Shown piece by piece: positions 12,558 through 24,558 of a DNA stretch of 64,000 nucleotides. The stretch comes from Agapanthus africanus. Lineage: Eukaryota; Streptophyta; Magnoliopsida; Asparagales; Amaryllidaceae. The DNA lies in assembly GCA_030015575.1 (NCBI GenBank), contig JASDDO010000018.1:379001908-379065907 (forward strand). The letters are read 5' to 3'. The notes below the pieces were generated by a model. The model was not told the DNA's origin and made no database searches. It was given only the letters and a program-made list of their open reading frames with translations. The position numbers and the translations under genes were made by a program. Position 1 is the stretch's first letter. Each line of letters starts with the position of its first letter.

Positions 12558-12672
12558 TAAAATGACGGAGGGTTGCGAATGGTTTTTGTGAAAACCTTTA
12601 ACACTTTGAACTTGATCTCGTTGCGGAATCAAATGGTTTTTAAATGGAATGTTTTCGAGGCTTTTCTAGTTT

Positions 12673-12915
12673 TGCTAAAGGGGTCACTCCCGGTGAAGGG
12701 ATCGTCGGCCCTTTCCTCGTCGAATGAGGTGCGGGATATATCATATATATCACTGTGCAAAGCAAAAACTATAGAAGCGATCAAATAACAAACCGAGGGT
12801 TGTAGCATCTGCCAGTTATTGCTAAAGGAGTCACTCCCGGTGAAGGGATCTCGGTCCTTTCCTCATCGAATAAGGTGCAGGATGTTCTATAATGAACACC
12901 GCGATGCAAAGCAAG
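12673..12915 (-). repeat. Leader direct-repeat pair of C1
   Basis: Two ~148-bp spaced copies of a block beginning GCTAAAGG-GTCACTCCCGGTGAAGGGATC and ending near GATGCAAAGCAA. The same pair is in C3 (53358 and 53505) and C2 (36750 and 36889). It is conserved between subfamilies; its function is unknown. Confidence 0.8.
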
Positions 12916-15028
12916 AACTGTAGCTACCTGTTTTATTTTGAAATTCGATTCCACAACATCAATTAGGTTTATTTTCTTTCATTAATCTCATTAATGAATA
13001 TCCCATCATTTAAATTACCTAAACATCACAGATAGATATGACGTACACTTATGCCATCCGCATTCGCCTCGATGTCCCTTCGTGCACCGTTAGGTTAGGT
13101 AACTAACGGCAGAGCAGGGCAGGGCTAGCGCGGGTGTAAAACATAAGTAACGTCTATATAATATATCATATATACTATAAATGTATCTATCACAGAACAT
13201 CACATGATCACATCACAGATATCGCAGCAGAAGAATCATATGAAATATTGGATATACTAGGACGTCCGTGTTTTCAATACGAGCCAGTATAAAACACGGA
13301 TTCCACGGTCGTGATGAATAGCCAAACCCACACCCCTAGACCCCTACGAGAGCGGCAAGCAACCCTACCAATTCTGGAGTTAGGAGACCCGGACTCGACT
13401 CCTCGAGTTGGTCTCCCACTGGACTCCAGAACCCGGTTACTTGTGCTCCCCTCCTTGGGTCTATCCTAGTGCAGAAAAGTAAATAATATACAAACGGTGA
13501 CTACTTCCGCAACCTGGAAGTGCCCCAATAAAAGAATATTACATACAAGTTTTTACATGAATGAAAATGAAAAACACTCATCTCACATAAAAACCCCCGG
13601 CTATTCAAATACGACGATCCAATATAACATATCCAGCAACACATAACATCACATGTCATCAACGTAAGTAAATATGCGCATCCCAATTGTCGTTGACATA
13701 TAGCAACGAAACCGGCGATATCACATATTACACTTACGGTCACAGAAAAGAAAGTGTAAAACTACAACAGTTGGAATCCGCAACCACCTCAGACATCACA
13801 TGCCTGACCAAATGAATTCCTTAGACATCACATGCCTAACAATTATAAACCCCGCATTTTAGTCTCATTATCGAAAACACTTTTCAATGTCAAGTCGGGC
13901 AATTCAACAAGATTCCCGACATCCTGATCGAATACTCGTCGCAAACTTCAGTAGACGGCCGCACCCCCGTTACCGTCGACGAAGTGCACCAAGGCAGAAC
14001 ACCGCTACCGCGAGCACCCGGACGGATGCTTTCGGCGACGGGGTTCTCCTACAGTCACTTGGTCGGGGCTATGGAGTGAAGCTGTCTATTAAGTTTACCC
14101 GGCGAGTATCCGCGTACGCTACGTGATTGCGACGGACTTTTGATCACATCAAAATTCCGTGGCAACCGATCAAGTGAGACTAAAGTGCTATGTTTATAAC
14201 ATTCATTTAGTTATCACATAACTATTTGTGAATTCCAATTATTGTATCACATTCCAGATAAACAAAAAAATGTTAAACTTTTCGATCGAACAATCGAACA
14301 CCCAAGTTTTCCCGATACTGATCAACACATGAAACAAGTCTAACAACATTCAGTTCGTACCTCAGTACCAACGGTCCAGCCGTAGAAGGGTCAAGCCAAC
14401 GCCTCACATGTGGCACGCCGTACTGCCCCAAACCCGAAGGTTCAAAGGGCAGTTCAAGACGGTCACATAATCGAGTTAAGGTTTGTTGTCTTCTAGAGGG
14501 ACCATCGAGTTACTTGCACTACTTAGAACGTCGTTAAACTACGGAAAAATCCAATACTTGGAAATTTCTCAACAGGGGAAAAATTGGGTATTTATATCCG
14601 GTCGAACTTTTTAACATATTCTAAAATTTATCCGGAAAGCCACACAGACAAAATTTGATACCCCGATCGAAATACCGAATCCCCAAAACAACTCAGAAAA
14701 ATTCAACTCTTGAAAAAATATTAAAAATACCCAGGAAAACCAGCACAGCACAATATGAATTACTGTAGAAATTAGGATGCCAGAAACGACAAAATGGCCG
14801 CGCTTGCGCCGCACGAGCCAGGCTCGTGCCGCGGAAGCGCGGCGCACTGTTGGAGTTAGGCAGTCGAATTTTACAGTCTTTCTTATAATTGCCTGCTGAT
14901 TTTTCTGAACATTTTTAATTTTGAAAAATCCCTGTTTTTAAAAATTGTACAGAGAGCAACTTTGAATCGGGGTTTCGGGTTCGTTCGGACTTCAATTTCC
15001 GTCTGGACTTCGCCTAAGGCTCTAGCTA

Positions 15029-15041
15029 GGCTCTGATACCA
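15029..15041 (-). other. C1 primer-binding site (tRNA-iMet)
   Basis: On the minus strand TGGTATCAGAGCC begins one base after the 5' LTR. This is the classic complement to the 3' end of initiator methionine tRNA used by copia elements to prime minus-strand synthesis. Confidence 0.93.
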
Positions 15042-15042
15042 C

Positions 15043-17273
15043 TGCAGGGTTCCTAGGCACGCAAGTGAGGTCTCCCAAGCCATCAACCATGGCAATTTCA
15101 AAAAATATGGTGCCTACAAACCCTAAACTACGGATCGTTTGCTAGAAAACTAGGCGAACAAGCTAACTAGTTAACACTTAACTAAAAGATACGGAAATAC
15201 AACCTTTGTAGATCCGGTGCTCCACCTCCACGGCTCCGCAACGAGGTCCTCTCCGCTGTCCAAATCAAATCCGGGCTCTAGGATCGGCTTCGTCGGAGAA
15301 TGGGCAAGCTAGGTCGTCGATGTCCATGCCGAAGATGATCTACGTCGAAGCATCGATGAATCAAGCTCCACCTTCACCAAACCGTGAAAAGTTGTGAAGG
15401 AAACACACTCTACTACTTGGCAAGAGGTAGAGGATGAAGAAATAGGAAGTGGGTAAACTTTAGAATTGGATTTCTCACTCAAATTCATCAATCACCATTG
15501 ATGAGGTCAAGGTTTTTTTTTTTTCTTTAGTTCAATGAAGAAGAAGAAGAATATGAAGAAGAAAATTATAATTAGATTATCCTCAAAATGAAAAGAATAA
15601 TAATCTTATCATAACTTGAACCATGGTTAGATGTAGAGAGTAAATCATGGTTAAAGAATGGTTAGGTTAAGCATGAGATAAGAATGGTGGACAAAGTCAA
15701 AGGTTCATGAATCTTCAACTACAAAACAAAGAAAGCCACCATTCTTCTCATTTCATTTTCCATAAAGAAAATAAATAAATAAATAAATAAATAGATATGA
15801 AAAACAAAAACCCTAACCATTTGAATAACCATGGTTTAATCTTTACACAAACTCAAGTTAGCATGCATCATCAAACATGATACATACTAGTGCACAAAAA
15901 CATATCGCATATGCAATGCGCACGAACCAAGTGAGAAAATCCGTCTAAAGTGAACCGATACTAGTTAATGCAAAGTAATATATCAAATATATAATTATAC
16001 ATTAAATCATTAAATCAACACTTGATTCAATGATCCGGTCATGCGCACATAACCGACTGGTATCATTAGTAACATCTTATCGAATCAACACTTGATCCGA
16101 TAACGCGGCTATATCGCATATAACCGATCAATGTCACATCGCGAGAATCGAATACAGCATCACATACTCGTATTATTCTCGGTCCCGCACATATCTCATA
16201 TGCGCTCCTATTTCGTTTCGCTTGAGCCAGGAAACCTCTGTGTAGGACTCTAAAGACTCGTCAATACGCCGGCAGCGGATGATGATCATATCAAACATCC
16301 ACAAGCCGCAAGCGGTCTGCTAAACGTAACGGCCACCCGGGTATTGAGCGATCTGAAGATCGACGAGCAAGCCCGCTCACACTCCAGTGAATCCGACCAG
16401 TAACACTACCGTACAGTCCGGTCTGATCGTCTGATATGTCGCATATCTCGCCTAGGGGTGGTATACGTCAGACCCCAATAGCTCGATAAGTCGTGTCGAT
16501 ATGAGGTCTATAACTGTTCGAGAAACTACTGGTAACACTTACCAGTAAATCTCAGCAACCCTGGCCAGGGATTTCCTGTTATAGCCAATCGAACACAGCG
16601 CAACATCAACCCCCTATACCGGGAGAGACGAATCCCCTCCTATCGCTCATTGCCTCCATGTGACTCGGGACTGTACCCAAAAACCACCGTTTTGCACACC
16701 CTCTTGGACGTGGTAAGATGGAAATCAAAGCACAGTGGGAACCACACAAGACTCTATGACGATCTCGGGTCAACAGACTACTCTGTACCAGTGTCACCAG
16801 AGAACTGCCATCTGACGTGAGGTATAATACCATCTGGGAGTTCTCGGCGAGTCCGTCCAGTGTACCCAGTCTCTACTGAGCACCCGTATATCTCCTCTGA
16901 TGTCAAACACCGATGGATATGGGATCATCCATCGCCCATCTGTATGGGTCGAGAAGGTACGCGCTAGTCTACTCTGGTATATCGATGCCCCGTCTCGATA
17001 CACCCACGACTAGGGACTTTGAAGGATGTACTTATGGACTACCATGTCCCCACTAGTATGATCCGCATCATAGTCCAGGTAGTCAAGTACAGATCCTAAG
17101 GGCTTTACCAACATGTAACAGAGAGACAAACAGTATACACGTTAAGGTAAAGAGCAACCAGATAGCATACTATCATGTCGAGCAAGAAAGTCCTCACTAT
17201 ATATGTCCCAGCATCCACTACAATATACATCCTATGTACAGTAATGGCCTCTAGGGCATACATATAACTAACA
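15043..17273 (-). repeat. C1 5' LTR (right copy on the plus strand)
   Basis: A 2,231-bp terminal repeat matching 6861-9090 almost base for base. In element sense it should contain the promoter. AT-rich stretches are present, but I cannot pick one TATA box with confidence. Confidence 0.95.
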
Positions 17274-17278
17274 TATTC

Positions 17279-17854
17279 TCCATATACCACTTCTTGTATA
17301 TGACTTAGAGATGAGTTGTGAGCATTCGGTGTTGTATTATTATTTTGGTGACTTTGGATGTCGTGCTCGTGGGAGCCGGTTTTGTTCAAAAGTTTTACTT
17401 CTTTATGCAGTTTTCTTTTATATTTCTTCGCTTCGGCGTCGTATATATATTTATGGTGGTTGTCTCCGTCGTTGGGCGTGATTTGCTCCCGTTTGGGATG
17501 TTTTATATATTATCTTTGTTATACTCGTTTCGGGGCTAGTTTTTACAAAGGAGGTGCTGCCGAAATTTTCATAAAAGAAAACTAGAGTTAGAGATTTTAC
17601 TTGTGATTTTCTGAATGTTTTAAACTATATTTTTCTCCATTTATCCAGTTTTGGGTGGTTTAGATTTCTGGGTTTCGGCTTACTTAAGTTGCGTACGCTT
17701 GTAGACGTTACGTAGTTTAAGTGCCGGTTACGGGCAAAATTTTTTTGTCGTGACAAAGTTAGATTTCTGGGTTTTGGCTTACTTAAGTTGCATACGCTTG
17801 TTGACGTTACGTAGTTTAAGTGCCGGTTACGTGCCAAATTTTTGGGTCCTGACA
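17279..17854 (+). repeat. G1 3' LTR, second segment, with duplicated terminus
   Basis: The G1 LTR resumes after the C1 target duplication. It ends in two tandem copies of about 95-99 bp, starting AGATTTCTGGG at 17662 and 17761. Each finishes with a TGACA typical of chromovirus LTR ends (17751-17755 and 17850-17854). I take 17854 as the element end because the LTR-like sequence runs through the second copy; 17755 is the alternative. Confidence 0.7.
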
Positions 17855-17900
17855 CACACTCCAACAACTATCCTCCAACTCAAATCTTGGTCGTCCATCG
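17855..17900 (+). other. Probable T2 5' LTR fragment, left of C2
   Basis: These 46 bases lie between the G1 end and the C2 target duplication CATCG (17896-17900). They continue at 40463 after C2 and lead into the T2 primer-binding site, so they are probably part of the T2 5' LTR into which both G1 and C2 inserted. This rests on position only. Confidence 0.45.
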
Positions 17901-20003
17901 TATAAGTACACGGTAGCGCCCCGGCCTTCTAACAGACGCCAAATGCGGAACAAAAACTTTTACAACTGGCGCTATCGCGTACTATCACCCGGATCTTCCA
18001 TTAAAGCTAAACTAACAAACTATAAAGTGGGTAGAAATGTTATACCGAACGATCCGAGTCCTTCGGTCTTCAACCATCATCCCACGCTTTGTTTCGGCTG
18101 CTCCGATCTCCTGAATCTCCAGTCTTCTCGTCCAGGTGGCACCACGTCGACGGATCTTTAAACGGGCTCCCGCCTCTGAACCGAGGCAACTCGATCATCA
18201 AGTTTGCCAAAAGAGATGACCAAGATTGATGTAGAGAATGAGTAGAATATTTTGTCTCGTTACGTCCAAAGTTATGGACGAACGGTTAATGGAGTTGCCT
18301 TTTGGATCGGGTGAAAATGAGAAATGGAGTATACTAATTTTCATGAACCAAAATCTATCATCTTTTTTAACCAAGTGTGAGAGTGAGGAGGAGAGGAGGG
18401 GCCGGCCACTTATAGAGGTGGGGGGGGGGTGAGTGTAGGAGAGGGGAAGGTGACCACAAGAAAAGCTTCTCACAAAAGATCAAGAAGAAATATCTTAGCA
18501 AGCACAAGAAACATCAATGCAAAAGAATGAGTCACTAATACACCTCATCAACTCATTAATGCAACAATTAATGCAAAGATGAGTCACTAATCTAGAAGCT
18601 TCTAGAACCACGACTCACCCTCATGACTCACCCGAGAGAAGAAAAGACAAATCCGTATTTAACCGAATGTTAAATACGGGTGATAGAAAACTGGAAACTG
18701 GCAACTTCCAAAACCGATCCTGAAACGAATTTCAGGATAACCCCGTAACAGTATAAATATACCCGCATTTGTATTACAACCAAATATAAATGCAACTGAG
18801 ATAAAGATATTATATCTACACAGTATAATATCCGGATCTGGCTTAAACCAAAGCCCACCGGTATTATCTGCCCGAAATATGACATGTGCGTAAACGCACG
18901 TGCATTTTCCGAACCTTGCCATAAAACTATACGGCCTCTACAACGTTTCGCCCGAACTTGGGAAACTTTCTGTGGGGGACTCTAATGACTCATCAACACA
19001 CTGGCACTGGGTATAACCACTAGCACGTCAGAGGTACGAGCTGTACGTAACGGTTGCCTATGTATTGATTGGAAGGGAAGCTGACGAGCGAACTTATCCA
19101 GAAACCCTACTGAGCCTGACAGTGACAATATACATACAGTCCGGTCCGTTCGTTCATGAGTATCGCATATCGGCCTAGGGGGCTGGTAACGTCAGACCCC
19201 AATAGCGGTATAAGTCGTGTCAGAGAGTAGCCCAGAACACCCTGAGATACTACTGGAGTACCTACCAGTAAATCTCCTGCCTCGGCCGAGGGCTTTGTGT
19301 AATGGCTCTCCTAGACACAGTGCGATCTCACCCCCAATACCGGGAGAGACGAATCCCCTGCCGATCCGCTCACTTGCCTCCATGTGGCTTGGGACTGTAC
19401 CCAAAAAAGACCTATTTGCACGACTCCTTTGAGCCGTGGTAGGGTAGAAATCAAAGCACAGTGGGAACTCACACGAGACAAATGACGATCTCAGATCGAT
19501 GAACTAACCTGTACACATGTCACCAGGGAACTGCTATCTGACGCTAGGTATAATACCAACTAGCAGGTTCCCGGTGAGTCCTGTCCGGTGTACTCATAAC
19601 CCAATGAGCACCTGTATACATCTTAGCTGAACCAACGGACACCAATGGCTTGTGAGACCGGCCATCGCCCCTCGTCGGGGTCTCGACTGTATACACTAGT
19701 CTACTCTGGAGTATCGATGCCTTTTCTCGAAACTCCTACGACTAGGGACACTTTAAGGATGTGCTTACAGACCCCAGCTCCCATGTATATGATCGCCATC
19801 ATACTGCTGGCAGTCAAGCAAGAATCCTATGGGCTCTATCAACATGCAATAGCGAACTAAAGCATGTATACGATGATAAAGACAAACCAGATAGCATACT
19901 ATCATCTCGAGCAAGACTGTCATATCGGTATAGGTCCTGCCTCAATCATTGCAATCACGTACCTGCGATCCAATAATTGACTTTGAGGGCACTATATCCA
20001 ACA
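17901..20003 (-). repeat. C2 3' LTR (left copy)
   Basis: A 2,103-bp repeat matching 38373-40462, with scattered substitutions and a small indel near 18250-18280 absent from the right copy. More differences than the C1 pair imply an older insertion. Confidence 0.93.
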
Positions 20004-20018
20004 ATCTCCCACTTTCAC
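20004..20018 (-). other. C2 polypurine tract
   Basis: On the minus strand AGTGAAAGTGGGAGAT precedes the LTR start TGTTGG. Confidence 0.85.
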
Positions 20019-23000
20019 TTAAGGCTAATTATTGCGATGTCGCATACTCACAGCCCGTGTGATACCGAACATCCAACTTCTCTACTAATCAGTTTCACAA
20101 AATCCATTTGTAAAACTATTGTGTTCGAGAAATTGCCTTAGTGAGTGGATCCGCCCTGATGTTTCTTTCTATGTCTCTCTTAATCTCAAGTTCGCGGAGA
20201 AAACCATCTCCCGAATCGAGTAATACCTGTCTTAGAATATGTCTGGATATCTGATGAGACCTAGTTCATAAATGAACTCCAAATCCAAACTTCTTAGACT
20301 GTACCGATAACTGAACCTAATCAGTTTCCAGCACCATGCCTCCCACAATATCCTCTTGGACCAACTGTCCATTATACTGTCCCTCGTCTGAGGGAAAACT
20401 ATAACTCTGACAATCACTCTGTCATCCATGTCACCTTGGAAGCCTGGAATGATAACCGTCTCCCGAAGGAGGCTGCCGTCATCAAATCCATAGAACATTC
20501 ACTTATGTTCTAAGACTGCTTCCTTATGTTTCTCCAGAATTGGATTAATATTAACTTATCGCATTTAGTGCAAAAACAACATCTGGTGTGGTACTTGACT
20601 TTTCACGATTGACTCAATTGCCTAAGCAAGTGATCTGCCAATCATGCACATCCCTCTCCCCTTTAGTCTGTAAGACACCTTTAGAGAGGGTGACTCCATC
20701 ACCTGCAGGTACACCACCATGCCAGGAGTCATCTATTCTAAAATACTATTAGAATACTGTCAAAGTACCCACATTGGGAAACTACCCAAATCTAGATCTA
20801 AAACCATAGATCTAGTAACCAGAATGTCTAATATTATATCCATATCCTTTGTGGAGAAACAACTGTGTGACGACCACAGTACAACCGATCGTAGTATAGG
20901 AATTTTACTTCCTACTCTGTGTATGTCCTCCAAATACCAGGACATCACACCCTACTACCTTCTTAACAGATTCATCCCCTATTCTGATGAAGTCAAACCC
21001 ATGACCGTCACATCAAAAATTAGATGATCTATCTCCACTATATTCGCTCAAGCCTATAAATAGACATAGGCAACTTGCCCACTATGCTTCCGCAGCTCCC
21101 ACTGACTACGACAACTCTCTGGAAGAATAATATTTACGTACACTTCTAAAGCTAGTTTAGAACGACGCTTAACCTCCTGCCGGGTCTCATAGCCTGGAAC
21201 AACAGTAGTGTCAAGTCTGGGTAAACAAGAACCTCCCTGTCACCGTCCTTGAGGCTACCGGAGTACCTCTCGGGTGTCTGATGTTACCCACCATATCTGC
21301 GGAGTGGCTATTGGAATGTCAAACCTGATTGAATATATAGGTCCTATTAAATTTTCCGTAATCGTTTGCGATTCTGGAATCACTTCTAGTTCTACCATAC
21401 TCCTACTATTGTTTTCTGAAAAAATCCATTTTACTAAAACTGTGGCGAGTCAAGAACAATATCACTATTGATCTGCCAGATGGTAGAAAATCAACCCTCG
21501 ACATAGCCCGGGTCAACCCACAAACTGCCATTACAAAAACGTGCCTTGAGTTATCCAGAGTCTGGTTTTAAGCATAAGCCGGACAACTCCCCGTATCTTA
21601 ACATCGTTAAGATATGAACCATTCTATATATAATATAGAAATAGAGGCACTAATTTAATTGGAACCAGATTCAAACTATGCAGCTGTCTCCAGTGCATAT
21701 CAACTTAATGGAGAGAGACTAATCAGTATTACTCAACTTAGGAATCCATCCAATTACGAGTAACCTGAAAGAGAAACAAGTTTCTCAAAACCATTACTAT
21801 TATCTGAATACTAATCACAAGAATCTATATCTTCGAACTCTTTGAAGAATCCCGATACTTGTGACACCTGGTTCTCTACTTTATTCCTATACCCACAACT
21901 TCTCAAAATTTAGACATTGTATTTCTACGAAACACTTGTCTAAAAACTAGAGAAGTCACAAGTAAATAGAACATAGTACGAGGACCAATCCCTTTGTCCT
22001 GACGGACACTGGACAACATACAATACTCTGTATAAGTCCGCTGAGTTTGAATAACTCAAAACTTGTGCGTCATAGGTTGAAAACTGTACCCAGGCGATTT
22101 CCTCAAATATCACTAATTACAACGAATTCCGATATAATGAGGATAATCACCTAATTCCCAATAACTTACTCCCACTCATCATCTGTAAAATCATACAGAT
22201 ATGAAAATGAAACCTGGTAAATACATACCATGGAGTAAGTATCTAATCGGGAAATCAGTTTTCCTTTAACGATGCACTGAAACAAAAAAATGTTTCGTAA
22301 GGGTATCCTGGTATTCTTAGTAATGCCTCTTCCATAATCTAATTCATGACTTTAACCGTATATTTCTTTGCCATCTCTCCAAATCCCTTTTGTCTTTATT
22401 CATTACCTTCTGTACACCAACGTTAGGCTAAATGGTTTTCTTCCTTCCCTACCGTTCGGCACTAGCCTATGGTTTGGAAGAAGACTATCCAGTAAGCATA
22501 ATAGGTGTACCCTCCTAATCCTAGGAGTACTCGCAACTTGAGAGAAGGTGATGATAAAAGACAACTGAATAATACCTTATTCTATTTCTCCCGAACTGGG
22601 GGGAAAATGCAAAGGTGAAGTAGGAGTGGCGATGAAGTACGTGGTTTGGTCGTGAATGATAGCAGTCGCAATTTACTTTGCCCTCTTTCTAATCCCTTTA
22701 TTTTGTCTTTAGTTATTACCTTCTGTACATCCTAGTTAGGCTAATTGGTTTTCTTCATTCCCTACCTTTCGGCACCAGCCTATGGTTTGGAATAAGACTA
22801 TCCAATAAGCGTAATAGGTGTACTCTCCTAAACTAAGGAGCCCTCGCAACCTGAGAGAAGGTGATAATAAAAGATAACTGAATAAACCAATTCTATTTCT
22901 CCTGAACCTGGATCCATCCTCGAAGTAGTACCTTCGAGTTCGTATATAACCATACGATGAATCTATCTAATAGAAGTGGATGTCCGTAGTAATACGGGGT

Positions 23001-23160
23001 GTTCTGAGAAATACAAAGGGTAAAAGAAGGAGCGGTAATGACTTATGCAACTTTAGACAATCCAAAAGCCAGTATTAAGAAGGTTCGGTCAACTTGGTCA
23101 CTGAGTCATAGTCTAGGGCCGGTCAAAGGTCGCTGCCAAAGAGAGAGAGAGAGAAAAGAC
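20019..23160 (-). pseudogene. C2 copia pol remnant, strongly decayed
   Basis: On the minus strand a RNase H remnant is at 20498-20232 (GFQGDMDDR, then FIYELG). An RT remnant lies near 20950-20760, where YLEDIHRVGSKIPILRS matches the copia YVDDILLIG block. An RT segment near 21060-21140 still shows the SGSCG equivalent of DSGSSG. Frames are broken throughout and integrase and protease are recognisable only as DNA similarity to C1 and C3. It is more diverged from C4 than C1 or C3 are. Confidence 0.8.
22380..22920 (-). repeat. ~313-bp tandem duplication in C2
   Basis: Two diverged copies of a block containing TTACCTTCTGTAC (22403 and 22716), GCCTATGGTTTGGAA and GAGAGAAGGTGATAATAAAAG lie about 313 bp apart. 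Divergence between them is clear, so the duplication is old. It falls at the decayed 5' end of pol. Confidence 0.8.
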
Positions 23161-23432
23161 ACACTCTGCGTGCACTCTAACCTAGATCAGAATGGTTATC
23201 ACTTTATCTAAGTAGGAAACCTCCCACTGTAATCTCAAATTCTCCTCCAAACCTGAAAGAAGAATTAGTCGGGATCACCTGAAGAGTAAACTAACTCATC
23301 AGTGGGAATCTGGATCCAACTCTCATCGCATGATAACTCGATGGAAGCCACTCAAGTTATCACACTCCAGAAGGTATGCGCAAACTTAGCAAGTTTCAGT
23401 TTCTTTAGAAACTCCCGATATGATTTTTGCCC

Positions 23433-23663
23433 CATGCTCTTATGATCGTGACTTTGGCCAACCCATCATAAGTCACATGCCAAGTTCTACCCGTCATCAT
23501 CCAGGTTAATTTGAACCCACCCGTACATACCCTTGACTTTGGACAACAAGGTAATATGACTGTCCCAAACCAACACATCTATCTACGCAACAGATGAATA
23601 CCCAGCAGCTACCAAGCACTATGCCTTGACTTTGGCCAAACAAACATAGCTTGAATACTACTG
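23433..23663 (-). repeat. Three-hairpin module of C2
   Basis: Inverted repeats at 23433-23479 (CTTATGAT/ATCATAAG with outer CATG/CATG), about 23504-23572 (weaker) and 23603-23663 (CAGCAGCTA and CTATG pairing with CATAG and TACTACTG). Loops are variants of CCTTGACTTTGGCCAACAAA. It corresponds to the C1 and C3 modules. T1 inserted 62 bp beyond its last arm. Confidence 0.7.
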
Positions 23664-23720
23664 ACCATCCATAAGAAATGACGGAGGGCTACGGCTGGTT
23701 TTTGGCGAAAAACCTTTAAC

Positions 23721-23725
23721 GTAAT
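23721..23725 (+). repeat. Target-site duplication of T1, left copy
   Basis: GTAAT precedes the T1 LTR and is repeated at 36682-36686. The uninterrupted site is preserved in C3 as GCGTAATGAACTTGAT at 53286-53301, which confirms the T1 boundaries independently. Confidence 0.93.
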
Positions 23726-24000
23726 TGTTTACCCCAATCAGAGCAAAGCTCTGTTCAAATTCCAAGGCGGGAGAAGAAGCAACGCTTCATCTTCCCCCAA
23801 TCAGAAATAAAGCTTTGCGTTGAAAATTTAACTTTAATTTTGAAGCAACGCTTCAGATCCCGTGCGCTGCGCGCAACGCGCCACGTGTCAGAAGTTGACA
23901 CGGCAGCACAACGCCCAAGGCAGTACATCCAATCAGAGCAAGGCTCTTTAAAAAAAAAAAGACATAAGCAACGTTCAACTGTGCAAGCGCACGGCTGCGC

Positions 24001-24169
24001 GACACGTGTCTGCGCAGTTGCGCAAGCACAACTGCGCAAGCGCACGGCAGCGCGACACGTGTCTGCGCAGTTGCGCAAGCGCTGTTGCGCAAGCGCACCG
24101 CTGCGCGACACGTGTCTGCGCAGTTGCGCAAGCGCTGTTGCGCAAGCGCTTCATTGCGCGACACGTGTC
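24001..24169 (+). repeat. G-box minisatellite in T1 U3
   Basis: The palindrome GACACGTGTC occurs at 24001, 24054, 24107 and 24160, exactly 53 bp apart, separated by GC-rich palindromic DNA with repeated TTGCGCAA. Each copy holds the CACGTG G-box core bound by plant bZIP and bHLH factors. The 3' LTR has five copies (34451, 34504, 34547, 34600, 34653), one unit being 43 bp. A further CCACGTGTC lies upstream near 23881. It lies about 180 bp upstream of the TATA box, so an enhancer role is plausible. Confidence 0.85.
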
Positions 24170-24350
24170 ACACGCTGGTGAGTTGCGCAACAACAGAGTG
24201 AAGATTTAAGGATATTTTTCTGTTCTTGTTTAAACAAGAAGATTTCTTCTGTAAAACAGGGGCCTTTGGATCAAAGATCCGACGGTGGGGAAAATTCCCC
24301 AAATCACTCAGAAAAGATCTTTTTAACAAATTTAACTGATTTTTGAGCAC

Positions 24351-24357
24351 TATAAAA
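24351..24357 (+). promoter_or_regulatory. T1 LTR TATA box
   Basis: CACTATAAAAAGGACC is a strong plant TATA context. AATAAA signals follow from about 24508, consistent with a promoter at the U3/R boundary. The equivalent in the 3' LTR is at 34844-34850. Confidence 0.75.
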
Positions 24358-24506
24358 AGGACCCCAGACCCCATTTCAAAGACATAGACAATTGGGCTAA
24401 AAAAAAAAGAGAGAGAAGAGAACCCTTGAGAACTCTTGAAGAATAAAAAAAGGTAAAAACCTTTGAAAGAAGAGAAATTTCTCTTGTGTACAAGATCATG
24501 GATCTT

Positions 24507-24558
24507 CAATAAATAAATAAATAAATAAAAAAATAAAATAAAAATAAAAATAAAAATA
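24507..24558 (+). terminator. T1 LTR polyadenylation-signal cluster
   Basis: Overlapping AATAAA motifs within an (AAAT)n run about 150 bp downstream of the TATA box. In the 3' LTR copy (about 34999-35050) this would direct 3' end formation. Confidence 0.6.

Larger units (their letters stand above)
11914..15028 (-). other. C1 leader (between primer site and pol): no recognisable gag
   Basis: About 3.1 kb between the primer-binding site and the start of pol homology. I find no Gag domain or CCHC zinc knuckle on either strand. It holds a three-hairpin module (12322-12557), a pair of direct repeats around GTCACTCCCGGTGAAGGG (starting 12673 and 12821, 148 bp apart), and long stretches closely similar to the leader of C3 (52600-55757). 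A GC-rich block lies near 14790-14850. Confidence 0.75.
6861..17273 (-). mobile_element. C1: complete Ty1/copia LTR retrotransposon, minus strand, pol decayed
   Basis: Both ends are defined. On the minus strand the element begins TGTTAGTTATATG at 17273 and ends CCTAGGAACCCTGCA at 6861. It is 10,413 bp with two near-identical LTRs (6861-9090 and 15043-17273), a tRNA-iMet primer site and a polypurine tract, flanked by TATTC duplications. It is inserted in the 3' LTR of G1. The LTR pair shows only a handful of differences (for example T-run length near 7330/15515 and one base near 8517/16699), so the insertion is young. The pol region is nevertheless riddled with stops and frameshifts. Confidence 0.96.

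Noticed and set aside
15029..15041. tRNA-like sequence
   Set aside because: It is the primer-binding site matching only the tRNA 3' end; there is no cloverleaf and no tRNA gene.
23755..24209. Several overlapping frames of 60-118 codons on both strands in the T1 LTR (Cys- and Arg-rich repeats)
   Set aside because: They are translations of the 53-bp GC-rich minisatellite in all frames; no start context or domain, and the same artefact appears at 34291-34702.
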